A DNA stretch of 64,000 nucleotides from Letharia columbiana (taxonomy: Eukaryota; Ascomycota; Lecanoromycetes; Lecanorales; Parmeliaceae): NCBI RefSeq assembly GCF_014066305.1, contig NW_023501041.1, forward strand, positions 620,001 to 684,000, given 5' to 3'. The translations under genes and the position numbers were made by a program. This document shows, in pieces, positions 1 to 14,838 of the stretch. The notes beneath the pieces are model-generated. The model made no database searches and was not told where the DNA came from. It worked only from the letters and a program-made list of their open reading frames with translations. How positions within the stretch are numbered: position 1 is the stretch's first letter; each line of letters begins with the position of its first letter.

Positions 1-392
1 ATTACTATTACGTTAGTTTTATAGTATATATATTTACTAGACCTATAAACGATAGTATTTAAAAGATACTCTATAAGAAGAAAATGAAATATAACTTCTA
101 AGTATCTTTCTAATTATCTTTCTAATTATTATAATATTATAATAAATAAAAAAAAAAAAAAAAAAAAGGAAGAAGTAGTATATAAAAAGCTTATCGTTCT
201 TATCTTAATTTATAGCGCTCGCGTAAAACTTAAGATAATAATTAATATTATAAAATTATAAGATTTTTAGATAAAGAAGAATAAAATAGATATAATAAAA
301 AACTTAAAGAAGAATTAAAGTTTAAATTTAAAGAAAAGTTCGCGAGCTTAATTATACGCTAATAAGTTAGTTAGCAATTAGTAATTAATTCT

Positions 393-510
393 ATTAATAT
401 ATATAATAGAATAAGATAGAGCTAAGCTTAAAAATCTTAAATTTATATATATAGTTAATTATAAATTTAGAGTTACTACGCTCTTTAATTAGATCGACTA
501 AATTATCGCG
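393..510. repeat. Dispersed repeat C, copy 1
   Basis: Matches 18,472-18,593 in direct orientation: both contain aagatagagctaagcttaa followed by aatcttaaatttatatatat, with transition differences downstream. The class is unknown. Confidence 0.75.
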
Positions 511-861
511 AATAAATAAATTAGTATTTATAATTATAAAAAAAATGTAGTCGAATAGCCCTAATTAAAAAATAGATATATATTAAATAATCTTAGAATA
601 ACTTTTTTATTTTCTATTAAGATTTTAAGATTTCTTTCTAAAATTATAGAACGAAATATGAACTTTTAGATAAAAAAAGAATTTCTAAATTTAGTCTTAT
701 AATTATTAAAGCGTAAGGAATTTAAATATCGCTTATTAAAGTTCGCTCGATAGCCGAATAGCCCGCTTATTAAAGTTCGCTTATTAAAGATCGCTTATCT
801 ATTTACTCGATAGCCCTAATTAAAAAAATAATTATAAATTTAATTCGTAGGCCTTTACTCG

Positions 862-1690
862 TAAAAAATATAATATCTTATAGATTTTAATAGAATCTTT
901 TATTTTTTAAGATAATAATAGAAATCTATTATTAAATATAATACTTATTAATTAAATAAGAAAATAAGATATTTAAACTATACTTATAATACTTATAATT
1001 TTATAATAATAGATTTTTTTTATAATTTAATAGAATATAATTTTTAATATAATATAATTTTCTAAAAGTATAAATTAAATACTTTATATAGTATTAATTA
1101 TAAAGATAATTAGAATTCTAAGTCGAATACGAATCTAAGATTAATATAATAAATAAATATCTAATAGATTTTAATTAAAATCTTTTATTTTCTAAGATAA
1201 TAATAAGAATCTATTATATAAATATAGTATTTATTAATTAAATAAGTAAGTATAATAAATATACTTCTATATTAAAACTATTATTATAATATAGATAGTT
1301 TTATAATAATAACTTATTTTAATTTTTTAATATAATATAATTTTTTAGAATTATAATTTAATAATCTTATATAATATTAATTATAAAGATAATTAGAATT
1401 CTAAGTCGAGGATTAATATAATAATTAAATATATATAGACTTTAATAAAATCTTTTATTTTTTAATATAATAATAAGAATCTATAAAAATATATAATTAT
1501 TAATAATTAGATAAGAAAATATAATATATATTTATATTAAAACTATAATTATAATATAAATAATTATATAATAATAAAAATTATTAATTCTTTAGTATAA
1601 TATAAATCTTTTAAATTATAAATTAAATATATTATATAATATTAATTTTAAAGATAACTAGAATTCGAAGTAGAATATAATCTTATAAGT
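862..1690. repeat. Tandem ~275-bp repeat, 3 units
   Basis: Three consecutive units start near 862, 1,140 and 1,413. Each contains tttaat(t/a)(a/g)aatcttttatttt(t/c)taa near its start and ends in a taaagata(a/a)(t/c)tagaattc(t/g)aagt segment. Differences are mostly transitions plus small indels. Function and class are unknown. Confidence 0.75.
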
Positions 1691-2949
1691 AATATTATAA
1701 TTAAAGATTATATTATAAGTTAAGAAAGTCGATAATTTAATTATAAAGTTTTTTATTCTATTACTTATAGTAGTTTAAAAGTCTATCTAAACTAAATTAT
1801 AAGCTTTTAATTTATCGTTATACTTATATATAGCTTAATATTAAATAATTTTAGAAGTTTATATAAAAGCTATATATTCTTAATCTATAATATTACGCGT
1901 TTATTATAAATTACTAATAGTTAAGAATCTATATTCTATTATTAGCGAATTTCATATAAGAATAATAAAAAGTCTTACTTGAAAAATTATTAGATAGAAA
2001 AGATTCTATCGTCTTCTATATCGCCTCGATAGTAGAACTTTATTAACGATACTTAATATTATTCTTAATTTTATCTATTATATCTAACGAAATTTCTTAA
2101 ATAAGTTTTTAAAATAAAGCTTTCGAAATTAATAGCGTAGTCGAATTTCTAAAAGTATTTAATTTCGCGAAGGGTAATAGCTAGTAGACTATAATTAGAA
2201 AGATAATTAAAAGTATATATAAAGCTAAACTTACTATCTAAGTAATATCTTTATATTTTTCTTACTTTAAATATATAATTAATAGCGCTTTTTCTCTTAT
2301 CTATACTCTTTTCACTTATAGTAGATTTTCTAGAAGTCTTATTACTCGACTTTCTAGCTACTTTTACTACTAATAATACTCGAGATACTCTTTTATCTAT
2401 CGCGGCCGCCGCTAAAAGTATATTAGATTTCCTCTTTCTAAATTTCTTATTATATTTATTCTTTTTTAATAATTTACGTATAGATAGACGTTCTTTAACT
2501 ACTATAATTTTAATATTTTTACTATATATATTATTAAAATTTCTATTTTTATAGATAATATCTCGAGGTTAAAAGATAGTCTAATCTTAAAATAAAGTAT
2601 TATTATTATCGCTAGATATATCGTTATCGAATATATATATTAACTCTTTATTCTTATTAATATATTTATAAGTTTATCTAATTTAGAAAGTTAGATAATT
2701 ATAATAATAATTAGAAAAGAGAAGATTATATCTAAACTCTCTCTTATTATAATAATTAGAATTATAAAAGTTATCTCTTCTTCTTCTAGCCGTACTAATT
2801 ACTTATATATTAAAATTAATAAATTTATATAGATTCGCTATAAAACTTATCGCTAAGTTATAATATTATTATTCTTATTATATATTAGAAGTTTTTAATT
2901 TTAAGCTTCTTTTGTAGTAAAGTCTATCTCTTCTTTTTCTAATATAATT

Positions 2950-3230
2950 AAATTTATTAGCGAATTACTCTTTAAATCTACTAGCTAATTACTTTTAAAA
3001 TCTTATAATTAATTACTTCTAGAACTTTCTAATTAATTATCTCTAGAACTTTCTAACTAATTATCTTTAGAACTTTCTAATTAAAAGTATCTCTAGAACT
3101 TTCTAATTAATTACTTTAAGAACTTTCTATCTAATTATCTCTAGAACTTTCTAATTAATTACTTTAAAAACTTTCTAATTTATCGCTTTTAGAATCTTCT
3201 AACTAATTTAATATTTTTTTAGAATTAAAA
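2950..3230. repeat. 24-bp (8-codon) degenerate tandem repeat
   Basis: About ten units of the type attatctctagaactttcta recur with a period of 24 bp, some offset by an extra few bases. A period divisible by three suggests a repeat that was once inside a coding region, possibly on the minus strand. The reading frame is destroyed. Confidence 0.75.
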
Positions 3231-5539
3231 AATTAAATAGCTAGTTAAGAGTTTATTAATAAAGATTCTTAATTAAAAGTATTTATATTTATTATTATAT
3301 CTTTTTAAATATAAGTATAAAATAAATAGTATTCTAAAAGTAAGCGGCTTAATTAATATTCTAATTATCTTTCTAATTATTCTTTAAAAGAGAAAACGCG
3401 TATAATAAATCGAAGGCGTAAAATAAAATCTAAAAAAAGATAAACTTATCTTATAAGATTCTTAGATCTAGATTCTTAAAAGCTTAAAATAAACGTCTAT
3501 TATTATATAAAAGCTAAGAAAAGTCTATTATTAATAATAATTTTTAAAGACTTTAGTTAGATTATTAAATTTGAAAAAATTCGATTAAAATTCGACTTTA
3601 TAATATTAAAAATTAGTATCGAATTTCTTTATAAATAAGAATTTAAAAAAACGCGAAAACGCGCTAGTAAACTAGCCTATTTTTTAATTAGCGCGTTCTT
3701 ATATTTTCTTATATTTTAATCTTTTCTAATACTCTTTCTAATTATATTATCTTTTATAATAATATAATTCTACTTAAATTTTCTTATTCATTTCTATTAT
3801 AATACTAATATACTCTTTATAATATATTCTTTAATATCTTATAATAAGCTTCTTATACGAAAATTATCGTTATAATTATCTTAAGTAAGAATTTAATTAA
3901 ATAAGTAAATTTACGTACTTTCTATTATCTCTTAATATTATAAAAGCTAATATTATTAATAAAGATAATAACTTTAATTCGCCCTATTATATTATCTCTA
4001 AAGAAATAAAAATATTTTAAAAGCTTAAGTAATAGTAAGATATAAAAAATAGTAGATAAATATTCTAGAAATAAGAATATAGTAAAGTCGCGTTAGTATT
4101 TAGTAAGTTTAAATATATATAAATTATTAAGAGTAATCTTAAGAAAATAAAATAATATAAATATAATAGCGAAATAAATAGCTAAGAAAAGATTTCTAGC
4201 TTTCTTAAAATATTAAAAAACTACTTCTAAGAAAAAGAAGAAAATAAAAGAGAGAATTATTAAACGTATTATATATAATCAATATACTTATTATAAATTC
4301 TAATTATTATTATAATTATTCTAATATCTTTCTAATATTATAGCTAATATTTACGCGTAATATTTTATATATTATATCGAAGATAATAAACTTTATAAAC
4401 GATTAGATTCGTTAGATATAGTTTTAATTCTAGATTTTATTAAGAATATTAATATAAAGCGCGATAAGTAGCTCGATATAAAGAAAGAAGATAAAGATAT
4501 AATTATCGATATATAGTTAAATATTATTAATTAAAAGATTAAGCGATTTAAAAATTCTTAACTTCTTTTAGAGAATATAAATTTTTAAATAACGTTAATA
4601 AATAAGATATAAGTATAAAAGAATTAAATATTTATCGATATCTTCTTACTATAATAACGAGTATAATAAACTATAATTAAATCTATTAGAAAGAAGATTA
4701 AATATCTAGAAATTTTCGAAGATATAATAAACTCTTAAAAGAATATTTATTTTTATTACGTGAGAGTCTTATATAACTTATAAAAATTTTCTTAGAAAAG
4801 AATCGCTAAAATAATATTTATTAATATAAGTTTTTCTCTATATTAATTTTAATTTTAATATTCTAATCTATATTTAAATAGACTCGTTATTTATATACTA
4901 ATCTTATTTATATTAAACTTATTTATAAGAAATCTTAAGTTATAAAGTCTAAGAAAGTTTACTATCTTCTCTCTTTATATATATTTTTTACTAGAATAAA
5001 ATATATAGTTCTTAGAAACTATATAGTATAGGCGCTTAAGAATAAAAAAGAATAAATATCGCTATTAGAATCGACTAGATAATAATCTAAGAATTATAAT
5101 ATAATAAGATATAAATTTATATTTAATAAGGCGAGCGAAGAGATATAAGAGACTTTTAAGCTTATTAATATTAAATTAATATATAAGAATATCGCTAATA
5201 TATTTAAGCGATCTAAACGCCTCTATAAGAGTATAGATTATTTAAATCTAAAATCTTAATAAGCTAGTTACATAATTCTAATTCTAGATTAAAAATAAGA
5301 ATATAAGTATTTTTCGCTATTATAATTATCTTTAAATAACGATAATTATAAAGATAATTAGAATTCTCTATCGCTATAAAAATATATATCGCGATTTATA
5401 ATTTTTTATATAATAGATTCTTTTCTTAGCTAGATTATATTTAAAAGTCTTAAATAATAAGATATTATTTAATACGCGATTAGATATTTATATAAAAATA
5501 AGATATAAATTTTAATCTAATTAATAGACTTAATAAGAA

Positions 5540-6233
5540 AATAGAAGTAAGCTTTTAAGTAGATTAGATAAAATATAATAGATAAGCGATAAGTAACTTC
5601 TAAGTCTAGTTATTATTCTAATAAGTAGATTTATATTTTAATAGTATTATATAAAAAAAGTACGCGAGCGTAATTTAGAGAAAGTCTAGAGTTTTACTTT
5701 TCGCGCGAATTATTATATATATAGATAAAGATAAGAGCTTAGATTATAAGAGTATAAATAATATTCAAAGCTAAATAAGATATAAGTATTAAAAATAATT
5801 CTATTATACGCGCTAATAATTAAATAGACTTTATCTTTTAAGCTACTTAAAAGCGCGATATAAAATTTAATAATAAGCTCTATTATAGTTTAGATATAAT
5901 AATATTAATATACTAACTAATTAATATCGAGCTATTATAGAAATCTTAAAATATTAAATACAATTACATCTAGAAGATAAAATTATAAATCTTTATTAAT
6001 ATATAATTAATTTAATATATAGTAATAAAAAATCTACTACGAAAGCTACGCTATCTAGATTAATATTTTAATCTTAATTATTACTCTTACTATTATACAA
6101 GTAATATAAAGCTATCTCTTATTTAAGTATATCTAATTCTTAATTCTAATTATTATTATAGATATCGTTAATTTATTCTAGAATTATTAAATATACTTTT
6201 ATATACTTTCTATATCTTACCCTTTTTTAATTA
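5540..6233. repeat. Direct repeat A, copy 1 (~690 bp)
   Basis: From the atagaagtaagcttttaagt motif through agtacgcgagcgtaatt to aatatacttttatatactt, this segment is repeated in the same orientation at 8,078-8,763. Differences are mostly A/G and C/T with small indels. The sequences outside both copies do not match, so the pair with its 1.84-kb internal segment could be LTRs of a degraded element, or simply two copies of one repeat. Confidence 0.8.
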
Positions 6234-8077
6234 GATAGCGATTAAACTCTAAATTAAAATAAATACTTAGAAGAGAAAAGTTTATAAGTACTTAATTATA
6301 TAATTTTATTTCTCTTTATACTTTTTATAATTATTAGAATAATTAATAATATATAATTATATCTTATAATTATATTTATAATAATTAATTAATTTAATAA
6401 CTAAAGATAAATATATTTCTCTTCTTTACTTTAAACGACTTAGCTAAGATAATTACGAGATTTAAATTCTTTTTCTATAATATAACTCGCTTTTTATATA
6501 TTATATAAAGATAAATATTTATTTAAATAGAGATTATTAGAGCTAATTATAAAGCGTAATAATAAAAGATTTACTCTTAAACTAACGAATTAGAAAGACT
6601 TCTATTATCTTATATAATACTTTAAAAGCGAATCTTTAAATATAATAGCGCTTTAATAGATTTTAATTAAGTATAATCTAACGAATTAGACGCTAAAAGA
6701 GAAGCTTCGAAATTATAAGATTAATTAATTTTTAATAATAATAAATCTCGCGTAAAGCTTAAGCTATAGCTCGCGTTAGTTATATATAATAAATATAATA
6801 ATAATTAAAAAAATATATTATCTAATTTTTTATTAACGCTTTAATATTATTAAAGTAGAGGTAATATCTATTAAAGTAATAGCGATAGCGATTAAAGCGG
6901 CGATAATATCTAATAAACTCTTTACTTTAACGCTATATCTAGTACTCTAGAATAGTATTAGCTTTTTTAAAGAATTATTAATAATAGATTAAGTATATAT
7001 AAGTTAAGCTCTTCGCGCGATTTATTTACGTATTAGCTTAAAGTTATTAAAAGATAAAGAATAAATATATAACTTAATAACTACGTTATACTTTTAATAT
7101 TATTATAATAATATTAAATTATTTAAATAGAAGTCTAATATATAAAGAAGATAGTCTAATAATAAGAAGAATTAATATAAAAAAGAAAGTTTTAGAGAGA
7201 AAGAAGAAGGGAAGAAAAGCTTAGATATCTATCGCGTATATTAAATTTTTAGATTACTTTAAATTATCTAGCTTAAATTAGATATTAATAAAATACTTTC
7301 TCTTTAATTTTAAAGATTTAAACTTAAGCGAATTACGCTTATTAAGCGCTATTATCTAATATAATCTTAGCTACTTTTATAATAATTATAATTATTATTA
7401 TAGCTTATATAGATTAAAAGATAAAAGATTTAAAAGAGTAAATTAGTAAGCGATTATTTTTATCTAATTTAGCTAGCGCTAAACTACTATAACTTATTAA
7501 AATTTTCATATATTTTATTCTTACTTTCTTATCTTTAAGTCTTATTATCTTTATAGAAATAATTATTCTTTAAATTAAACTCTATAATAATATACTTAAA
7601 ATAGCGCGCGATATATATTCTCTTTATTTCTAATATTAATACTTACTAGAATTAACGTACTTTTTAATAAAATAAGCTTTAATTAAAATTAAGAATAGCT
7701 TAATATTCGTAGATATTCGTATAAGCCCTTTAATTCTTTTATATATATCTATTAATTTATTTTTTTATAGTAATTAAAGTAGAAGAGATTAAGTCTAATA
7801 ATTTATTATAACGAGTATTAAATATTAATAATAATAGCGATATTAAAGAGTCTTAACGTAGATTAATTAGATAATAATTAGACTTTTAATTAAAATAAAA
7901 AGCGAAGAATAAGCTTAGTTAAAATAAAAATATTAAGAGATCGCGATAGCGAATAAATATATTTATATTTAAGAAGAAACTAATTAAAAAAGTAAAGAAA
8001 GTCAATATCTTAGCTATTAACTACGCTATAATTATTAAAAAGTATAAAGTTAAATATATTAATATATCGTTATTATA

Positions 8078-8763
8078 ATAGAAGTAAGCTTTTAAGTAAA
8101 TTAGATAAGATATAATAGATAAGCGATAAGTAATTTCTAGTTCTAGTTATTATTCTAGTAGACTTATATTTTAATAGTATTATATAAGAAAAGTACGCGA
8201 GCGTAATTACGAAGAAGTCTAGAGTTTCGCTTATCGCGTGAATTATTATATATATAAATAAAGATAAAAGCTCGAATTAGAGAGAAAATAAATAATATCG
8301 AAATTAAATAAGATATAAGTATTAAGAATAATTTTATTATATACGCTAATAATTAAGTAGATCTTATCTTTTAAGCTACTTAAGAGCGTAATATAGAATT
8401 TAATAATAAGCGCTATTCATAGCTTAGATATAATAATATTAACGCGCTAATTAATAAGTATCGAGCTATTATAGAAATCTTAAAATATTAAACGTAATTA
8501 CATCTAAAAGATAAAATTATAAATCTTTATTTATATATAATTAATCTAATATATAATAATAAAAAGTTTACTATAAAAGCTACGCTATCTAAATCGATAT
8601 TTTAATCTTAATTATTACTATCGCTATATATACAAGTAATATAAAGCTATCTCTTATTTAAGTATATCTAATTCTTAATTCTAATTATTATTATAAGTAT
8701 CGTTAATTCATTCTAGAATTATTAAATATACTTTTATATACTTTTTATATCTAATCTTTTTTT
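8078..8763. repeat. Direct repeat A, copy 2 (~690 bp)
   Basis: Partner of the copy at 5,540. It shares tagataagcgataagtaa, agtacgcgagcgtaatt and the shared tail ending near aatatacttttatatactt. Confidence 0.8.
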
Positions 8764-9171
8764 TATATATCGCGAGAAGATAGCTTAAAGAAATATAGCT
8801 TATTATATTAAGCTACGATACTTTTCGAGAGAATATTAAGAAATATATTAATTTTTCTAAATTAACAATTTAATAAAAAGGCTATAACTATAATATATAT
8901 AATTTTATACTAGATAGCGATATCGAAAATACATAATAGACGTATAAAATTATCGTCGACGACTTTAATTATAAAGTGTCGGCGGATTTCGCGTAGACTA
9001 ATATTAGAGAAAGATAAGCTTTTCTTATTATTAGTAGATATAGCTCGCTTTCTTTTATATATATAGAGTAATAAAATATAATCGTATTTAATTCTATATC
9101 TTATTAATTTAGCGTAGTTATTAACTAGAATAATAATTAGAATATCTACTTCTAAATATAGAAATCTTAAT

Positions 9172-9240
9172 CGAGATATTTTATATATATATTATTTCAT
9201 AATATAATATTATAGATATATTATATCGTGAAATATCTCG
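9172..9240. repeat. AT-rich inverted repeat
   Basis: The segment opens with cgagatattt and closes with its complement aaatatctcg around an AT-only centre, giving a 69-bp palindrome-like structure just outside the Ty3/gypsy relic. It may be an LTR edge or a MITE remnant. Confidence 0.5.
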
Positions 9241-12200
9241 CTAAAATTTTATATTATATTAGATATAAATAATATTAATCTTAATAACTTATATTATATT
9301 AGAGTATAATATAATAGATTAATATTCTTATATTATATAAAAATATTTTTTTAGTAATTTTAAATAATTTTTATAATTTAGTAATTTATTAGAATATATA
9401 ATTTTAATATTTTTTTATTAAATATAATTATTTTTTAATTTTAAATTCTAGTATTAAAATTTAATAATAATTAATTTACTTCTTTTATAAAGCTTATAAT
9501 TATTTAAATTAACTTTTTAAATAATTTTTTATAATATCTATCTTTTTAATAAATCTATTAATTAATTTAATATCTCTTTTTACTTTTTAATTAGCGAATT
9601 AATTCTATAGAATAGAGAATTCTATTCTTAAGTAAGAAATATATTTTTTAATAAGAAGAAATAGTAATACGTTTAATAAGGCGTTCTTATTAAAATTAGT
9701 TTTCAACTTTACTATTAATAATAAATCTATTTAATTATCTTAATTATAATTAATATAAATTTTAAGATATTACTTTAAGATAGCGTTAGCGTTTTTTATT
9801 TATTTATTAATTTTAAGATAAAATATAATAAAGAGTTTAAAGTTTAATTTTAATTCTTTTATATAGTCTTTTTTAGAAATATATTATAAATTAAGTATCT
9901 CGATTAGAGATAATAGTAAATAGATATTCTTTCTCTCGCTATATAAATTTAATAAAGATTTAAACTATTATTTTTATTAATTAAGAGTTTAAAAAAACGA
10001 GTTTCTTTCTTTTATTAAGTTTATTTATAATTATTATAATATATTAATAAAAGCGTTTATATTTAAGATAAATAAATAATAATATAATAAAGTTAATAGA
10101 AATATCTTATTAATATTATTTAAGAATAGAAAGAGATTTAAATAAATCTTATTTACTCTCTTTATAAGTTTTAGATTTTTTATAAATATAATAGCTCTTA
10201 ATATAGTAAGTAATAGAATTCGTTATTCTTAACTAATAGTAAAGTCTACTTACTTTATTATAAATTAATAATCTATTAATATAATTTTCGAATAGAGAGT
10301 TATAAATATTTTTAATAATTTTAATTTATAATTTAAGAATATTTAATATATATAATTTATTATTAATATATAATAATTTATTATAAAGATAATAATTATT
10401 TAATTTTAATTTAAGATTATTCTTAATTATTTTAAATAATAACTTTCTCTATTTAAATATTTTTAATTAAATAATTTTTTAAATAGTATTATTATAATTA
10501 TAAGTATTTTTTATTTAATATAATAATTTAAAAGTATTAATAATAAAGATTTCTCTTAATTCTTTTAAAAACTTCTCTTAGAAACTCTTTATTAGAGCTC
10601 TTAATAATAATTCTTTATTAAACTTCTTATTATTAATATTATCTTATTTATTAAATTTATATAATATTATAATTAAAGAGTTATTTTTATATTATTTAAA
10701 AGTATAATAATAAGATATATAATATTTTTAATATCTTTATTAAGATTATTATTTTTAAGAATTATACGATATTAATAATAAATATAATTTTAATTTTTAT
10801 TTTTAAATAGATCTCTTACTTATTAAATAAGACTATTAAATTTAATACTTTATTTCTCTAAACGATAGATAATACGAAAATTAAATTTAAAAAGAAACTT
10901 CGCTTATCTTACTTAACGAAAGTTAAGTTATTTAAAAAATATAAAATATTATAAATTTTTATAGTCTAAAATAATTTTAATAAAATTTCTAATAAAAATA
11001 TTAATTAGTTTAAAATATTATTTCTCGAAGGCTTATATTATAGCTATAAGTTCCTTATTATAAATATTATAATTATACTTTATAAAAGATATCTTTTTAA
11101 AGAGAAATATTATAGATCTAAGTATTTTATCTTTATCTTCTTATAATAGAATAATAATAATTATAAAATTAAACGCGTTTATTTTTAGTTAAATCTTTTT
11201 ATTTAAATTAAAATAAGTAAATATAAAGATAATAATAAAAGCTTTTTTTAGTATTTTTAAAAATAAGTTATTTCAAATACTTTTAAGTTTATAAATAAAT
11301 AAAGTCTTTCTTCTATTAAGTATAAGTAAGATTTATTAAAAATACGACGATTTTAAAATATTTTATAATAAACTTTTAATAGAAATTAGCGAATTTTAGA
11401 AATATTTATATATTTTTAATATATCTAAGTTTCTTTTATTAAGTAATAATCTTAATTTTTTATTTTTATTTTTTTTACTTTTTTATAATAATAATTAATT
11501 CTAGATATTTAACTTTAATAATATAAAAGTTATATTTATTAATATTAAGATAGAGATTAATTTATTAAAGTTTTTTTAATATCTTTTCTATATATTAAAT
11601 ATATTTATCTTTAATATTATTATAAATAAGAATATTATCTAAATAGATAATATAGAATATATTTAAATATTTATATAAGATATTATTAATAAATATCTAA
11701 AAAGTAATAAAGATATTATATAACTTAAAAGATATTATTATATATTCGAATAGATTATATCGAGTAAGAAATACGATTTTTTCTTATAACTTTTTTTTAC
11801 TTTAATTTCGTTAAAAGTAATTATAATATCGAATTTATTATATATTCTTATTATATATAATTTAGCGAGAATCTCTTTAATTAATAAGAGGATATTTTAA
11901 TTAAAGATAATAAGTACGTTAAGAGTTTTATAATTTATATATAATCTAAATTCTCTATTAAATTTCTTTATAATTAGAATAAGTATTATATAGAGAGAAG
12001 TATTTAATTTAATATAATCTTTTTTTAATATTTTATTAATATATTTTTTTATAACTAATATCTAATCTCTAAAGAGTTTATAAGCTCTTTTTAATAATAA
12101 AATAACTTCTTTTTTAAGATATATTTTATAATTAATAAAGCGATAAGAGAAAAGTTTATTAATTTTAATAGAATTTTAAATATCTAGCTATTTATAATAT

Positions 12201-13887
12201 ATTATAAAAATTTATTTCTATAGCTATTTTATAATTAAAGATTTCTTTTTTAGCTTATAAAAGAATTTTTTATAATCTTTTATTATAATAGCGACGATAT
12301 TAATAATAAACTTTACTTCTTTATTAATAAAATTAGAAAGTTATTTAAAGTTTTAAGATTATATAATAATAACTTAATTCTCTAATTTTTTAATTATTTT
12401 AATAAAAATATAGATAAAGATTTCTACTATATTCTTTTTTTTAAATATAATCTTTATTATATAATTTAAATTCTTTTTTAAAAACTTATTATTACTTTAA
12501 ATAGTAATAGATTTATTATATAATAAATAATTAAATATATAATAATCTAAATTAAATATAATAATTTTAAATCTAATAAATATATATAAAATATATTATT
12601 CTAGCTATAATATATTTAAAATAATATTAAATTATTTAATTAAGTATTAAAGTTTTTCTATATAATTTTTTAAAATAAGTTTTATTAAGATTATATATAT
12701 AATATTAAATATAAAAATAAATTTATAATTAATTAATTATAATTTATAGAATTATATTAATACTACTTTAGATAACTTATTTAATTTAATAAAAGATATA
12801 TTTATAAAGCTTAATATTAAAATTTCGATATTTAAAAAATAATTAATTTTAATCTATTCTCTTAATATAATAATTTCTTTATAAAAGTTTAATTAGTATT
12901 TAATTTATAAAGAGATTTTAATAGTAATAATATACGCGGAAAGAGAGATAAAAGCGAGTATTCTTTCTCTTTCTAACTTTTTAATTTTTATATATAAGAT
13001 TTTTAGATCTTTAATAGCGACTTAACTAGGAATATTTAATTTTTTAATTTTTATAATAATTCGATAAAAACGTTCTCTTTAATATCGATAGCTTTTAGAA
13101 TTATATTAATTTATTCTTTTATTAATAAGTCTATATTCTTATAAAGAATATTATTATTATTAAAATAATATTTAATCTTTAAATATTTAAATATCTACCT
13201 TCTTTTCGAATTCTATTTATTAATAATTTAAGATATTTATATTTTTATATATAGAAATTTTTAATAGTAATATTATTATTATTTTTAGTAGAGAAAGTAT
13301 TACGCTAATTATTTAAGATAATAAAATTATTATTAATTTTATTAGTTTCTTTCTTACTCTTTAAATTTAATATATTATTAATAATCTATAGATTTATATT
13401 TAATATTTATAGAAAAATAACTAATTCTCGAAAAGTATTAAAAGATTATTTTAAAATTCGATATTTTAGACGTATAGAGATTAATCGTTTTAAATTAAAT
13501 ATTTTATAAATATTAATAAATCTTAAGAGAGCGATAATTATAAAGAATCGTATATAGAAATTCTTAAATAATTTCTTTTTATCTATTACTTCTATATTAA
13601 ATTTAAAATTAAATATCTTAATATTTAATTTAATAATCTTATTATATATTTCGAATATATTATCTAATTCGTTAATTATTTCTTAAATAATTTAATATAG
13701 ATCTAAGATATCTTTATTTATTTTTATTTTAATAACGTTATATATAATAAACTTATAATAATTTTATATATAATCGATTTTTTTAAATTTAATAAGAAAG
13801 ATTATAATACTTTATTTAAATTTCGCTTTAAGATATTAATATTTACTATTCTACTTATCTCGATTATTAATATTATAGAAATTATTG

Positions 13888-14027
13888 AAATATAACTTTT
13901 ATATATCTTAGTTATTATATTTTTTAGTTATTTAATTTTATACTATATTTAAAATCTAATCTCGAAGAGATTTTAGAGAATTAATTCGTTCGTTCTATAT
14001 ATTATATATCTGAAATTCTAATAGATT
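13888..14027. repeat. Left terminal direct repeat of nested element
   Basis: Left copy of the ~140-bp repeat. It is slightly more AT-mutated than the right copy (for example ttagttattt where the right copy has ttagccattt). Confidence 0.65.
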
Positions 14028-14248
14028 ATAAGCTCGATTCTAACGCTATTATTATATCTCGTTACTATCTTATTCTACTATCGTATCTTATCTTACTATT
14101 ATATCTCGCTACTACTATATTCTAACGCGCTATTCTCGATTTATTATTTAAGTTACTATAGAGTATATAGACTAAGTTACTATAATATTAGCTTTCTATA
14201 AAGACTAATTTAGATAATAGAGTTATAACTACGTCGTCGTATCGTTAT

Positions 14249-14436
14249 AAAGAACTCTCGTCGTTGTAAAGAACTCTCGTCGTCGTAAAGAACTCTTATT
14301 GTTATAAAGAACTCTTATTGTCGTAAAGAACCCTCGTTATTATAAAGAACCCTCGTTATTATAAAGAACCCTCGTCGTTATAAAAAACCCTCGTCGTCGT
14401 AAAGAACCCTCGTTATTATAAAGAACTCTCGTCGAA
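14249..14436. repeat. 19-bp minisatellite, 10 units
   Basis: Units starting aaagaac(t/c)ctcg recur exactly every 19 bp from 14,249 to 14,420. The units differ mainly at C/T positions (cgtcgtcgt versus attgttat), so they were probably homogeneous before mutation. Confidence 0.9.
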
Positions 14437-14633
14437 ATAAGAACTTAGTTATACTAACGGGCGAGCTATAAAATAGAAAGAATAAAGAGAAACGTCGCGA
14501 AGGACTATAGATAATTTAATAGAGATACGTATTAGTATAATATATAAGTTCTATATAAAATAGCTATATTACTTCGAGGTAAAGTATTACGTCTTACTCT
14601 TATTATCTAGAAAGAGTATTATACTCTAGAGAT

Positions 14634-14838
14634 ATATTATATTATCTTAGAAAGGGGTATTACGTTAAGAAGACGTATTATCTAAAATAGATATTAAATA
14701 TTATATTAGAAAAACGTATTATCTAGAATAAGTATTAAATATTATATTAGAAAGACGTATTATCTAGAATAAGTATTAAATATTACGTTAGAAAGACGTA
14801 TTATACTAGAATAATATATAATATAAAATTAAAATAAT
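14634..14838. repeat. 41-bp minisatellite, 4+ units
   Basis: The gtattatcta core starts at 14,675, 14,716, 14,757 and 14,798, a strict 41-bp period. A more degenerate unit precedes it. Confidence 0.85.

Noticed and set aside
14249..14436. CRISPR-like regular spacing
   Set aside because: Units are contiguous 19-bp minisatellite copies without unique spacers, in a eukaryotic genome.
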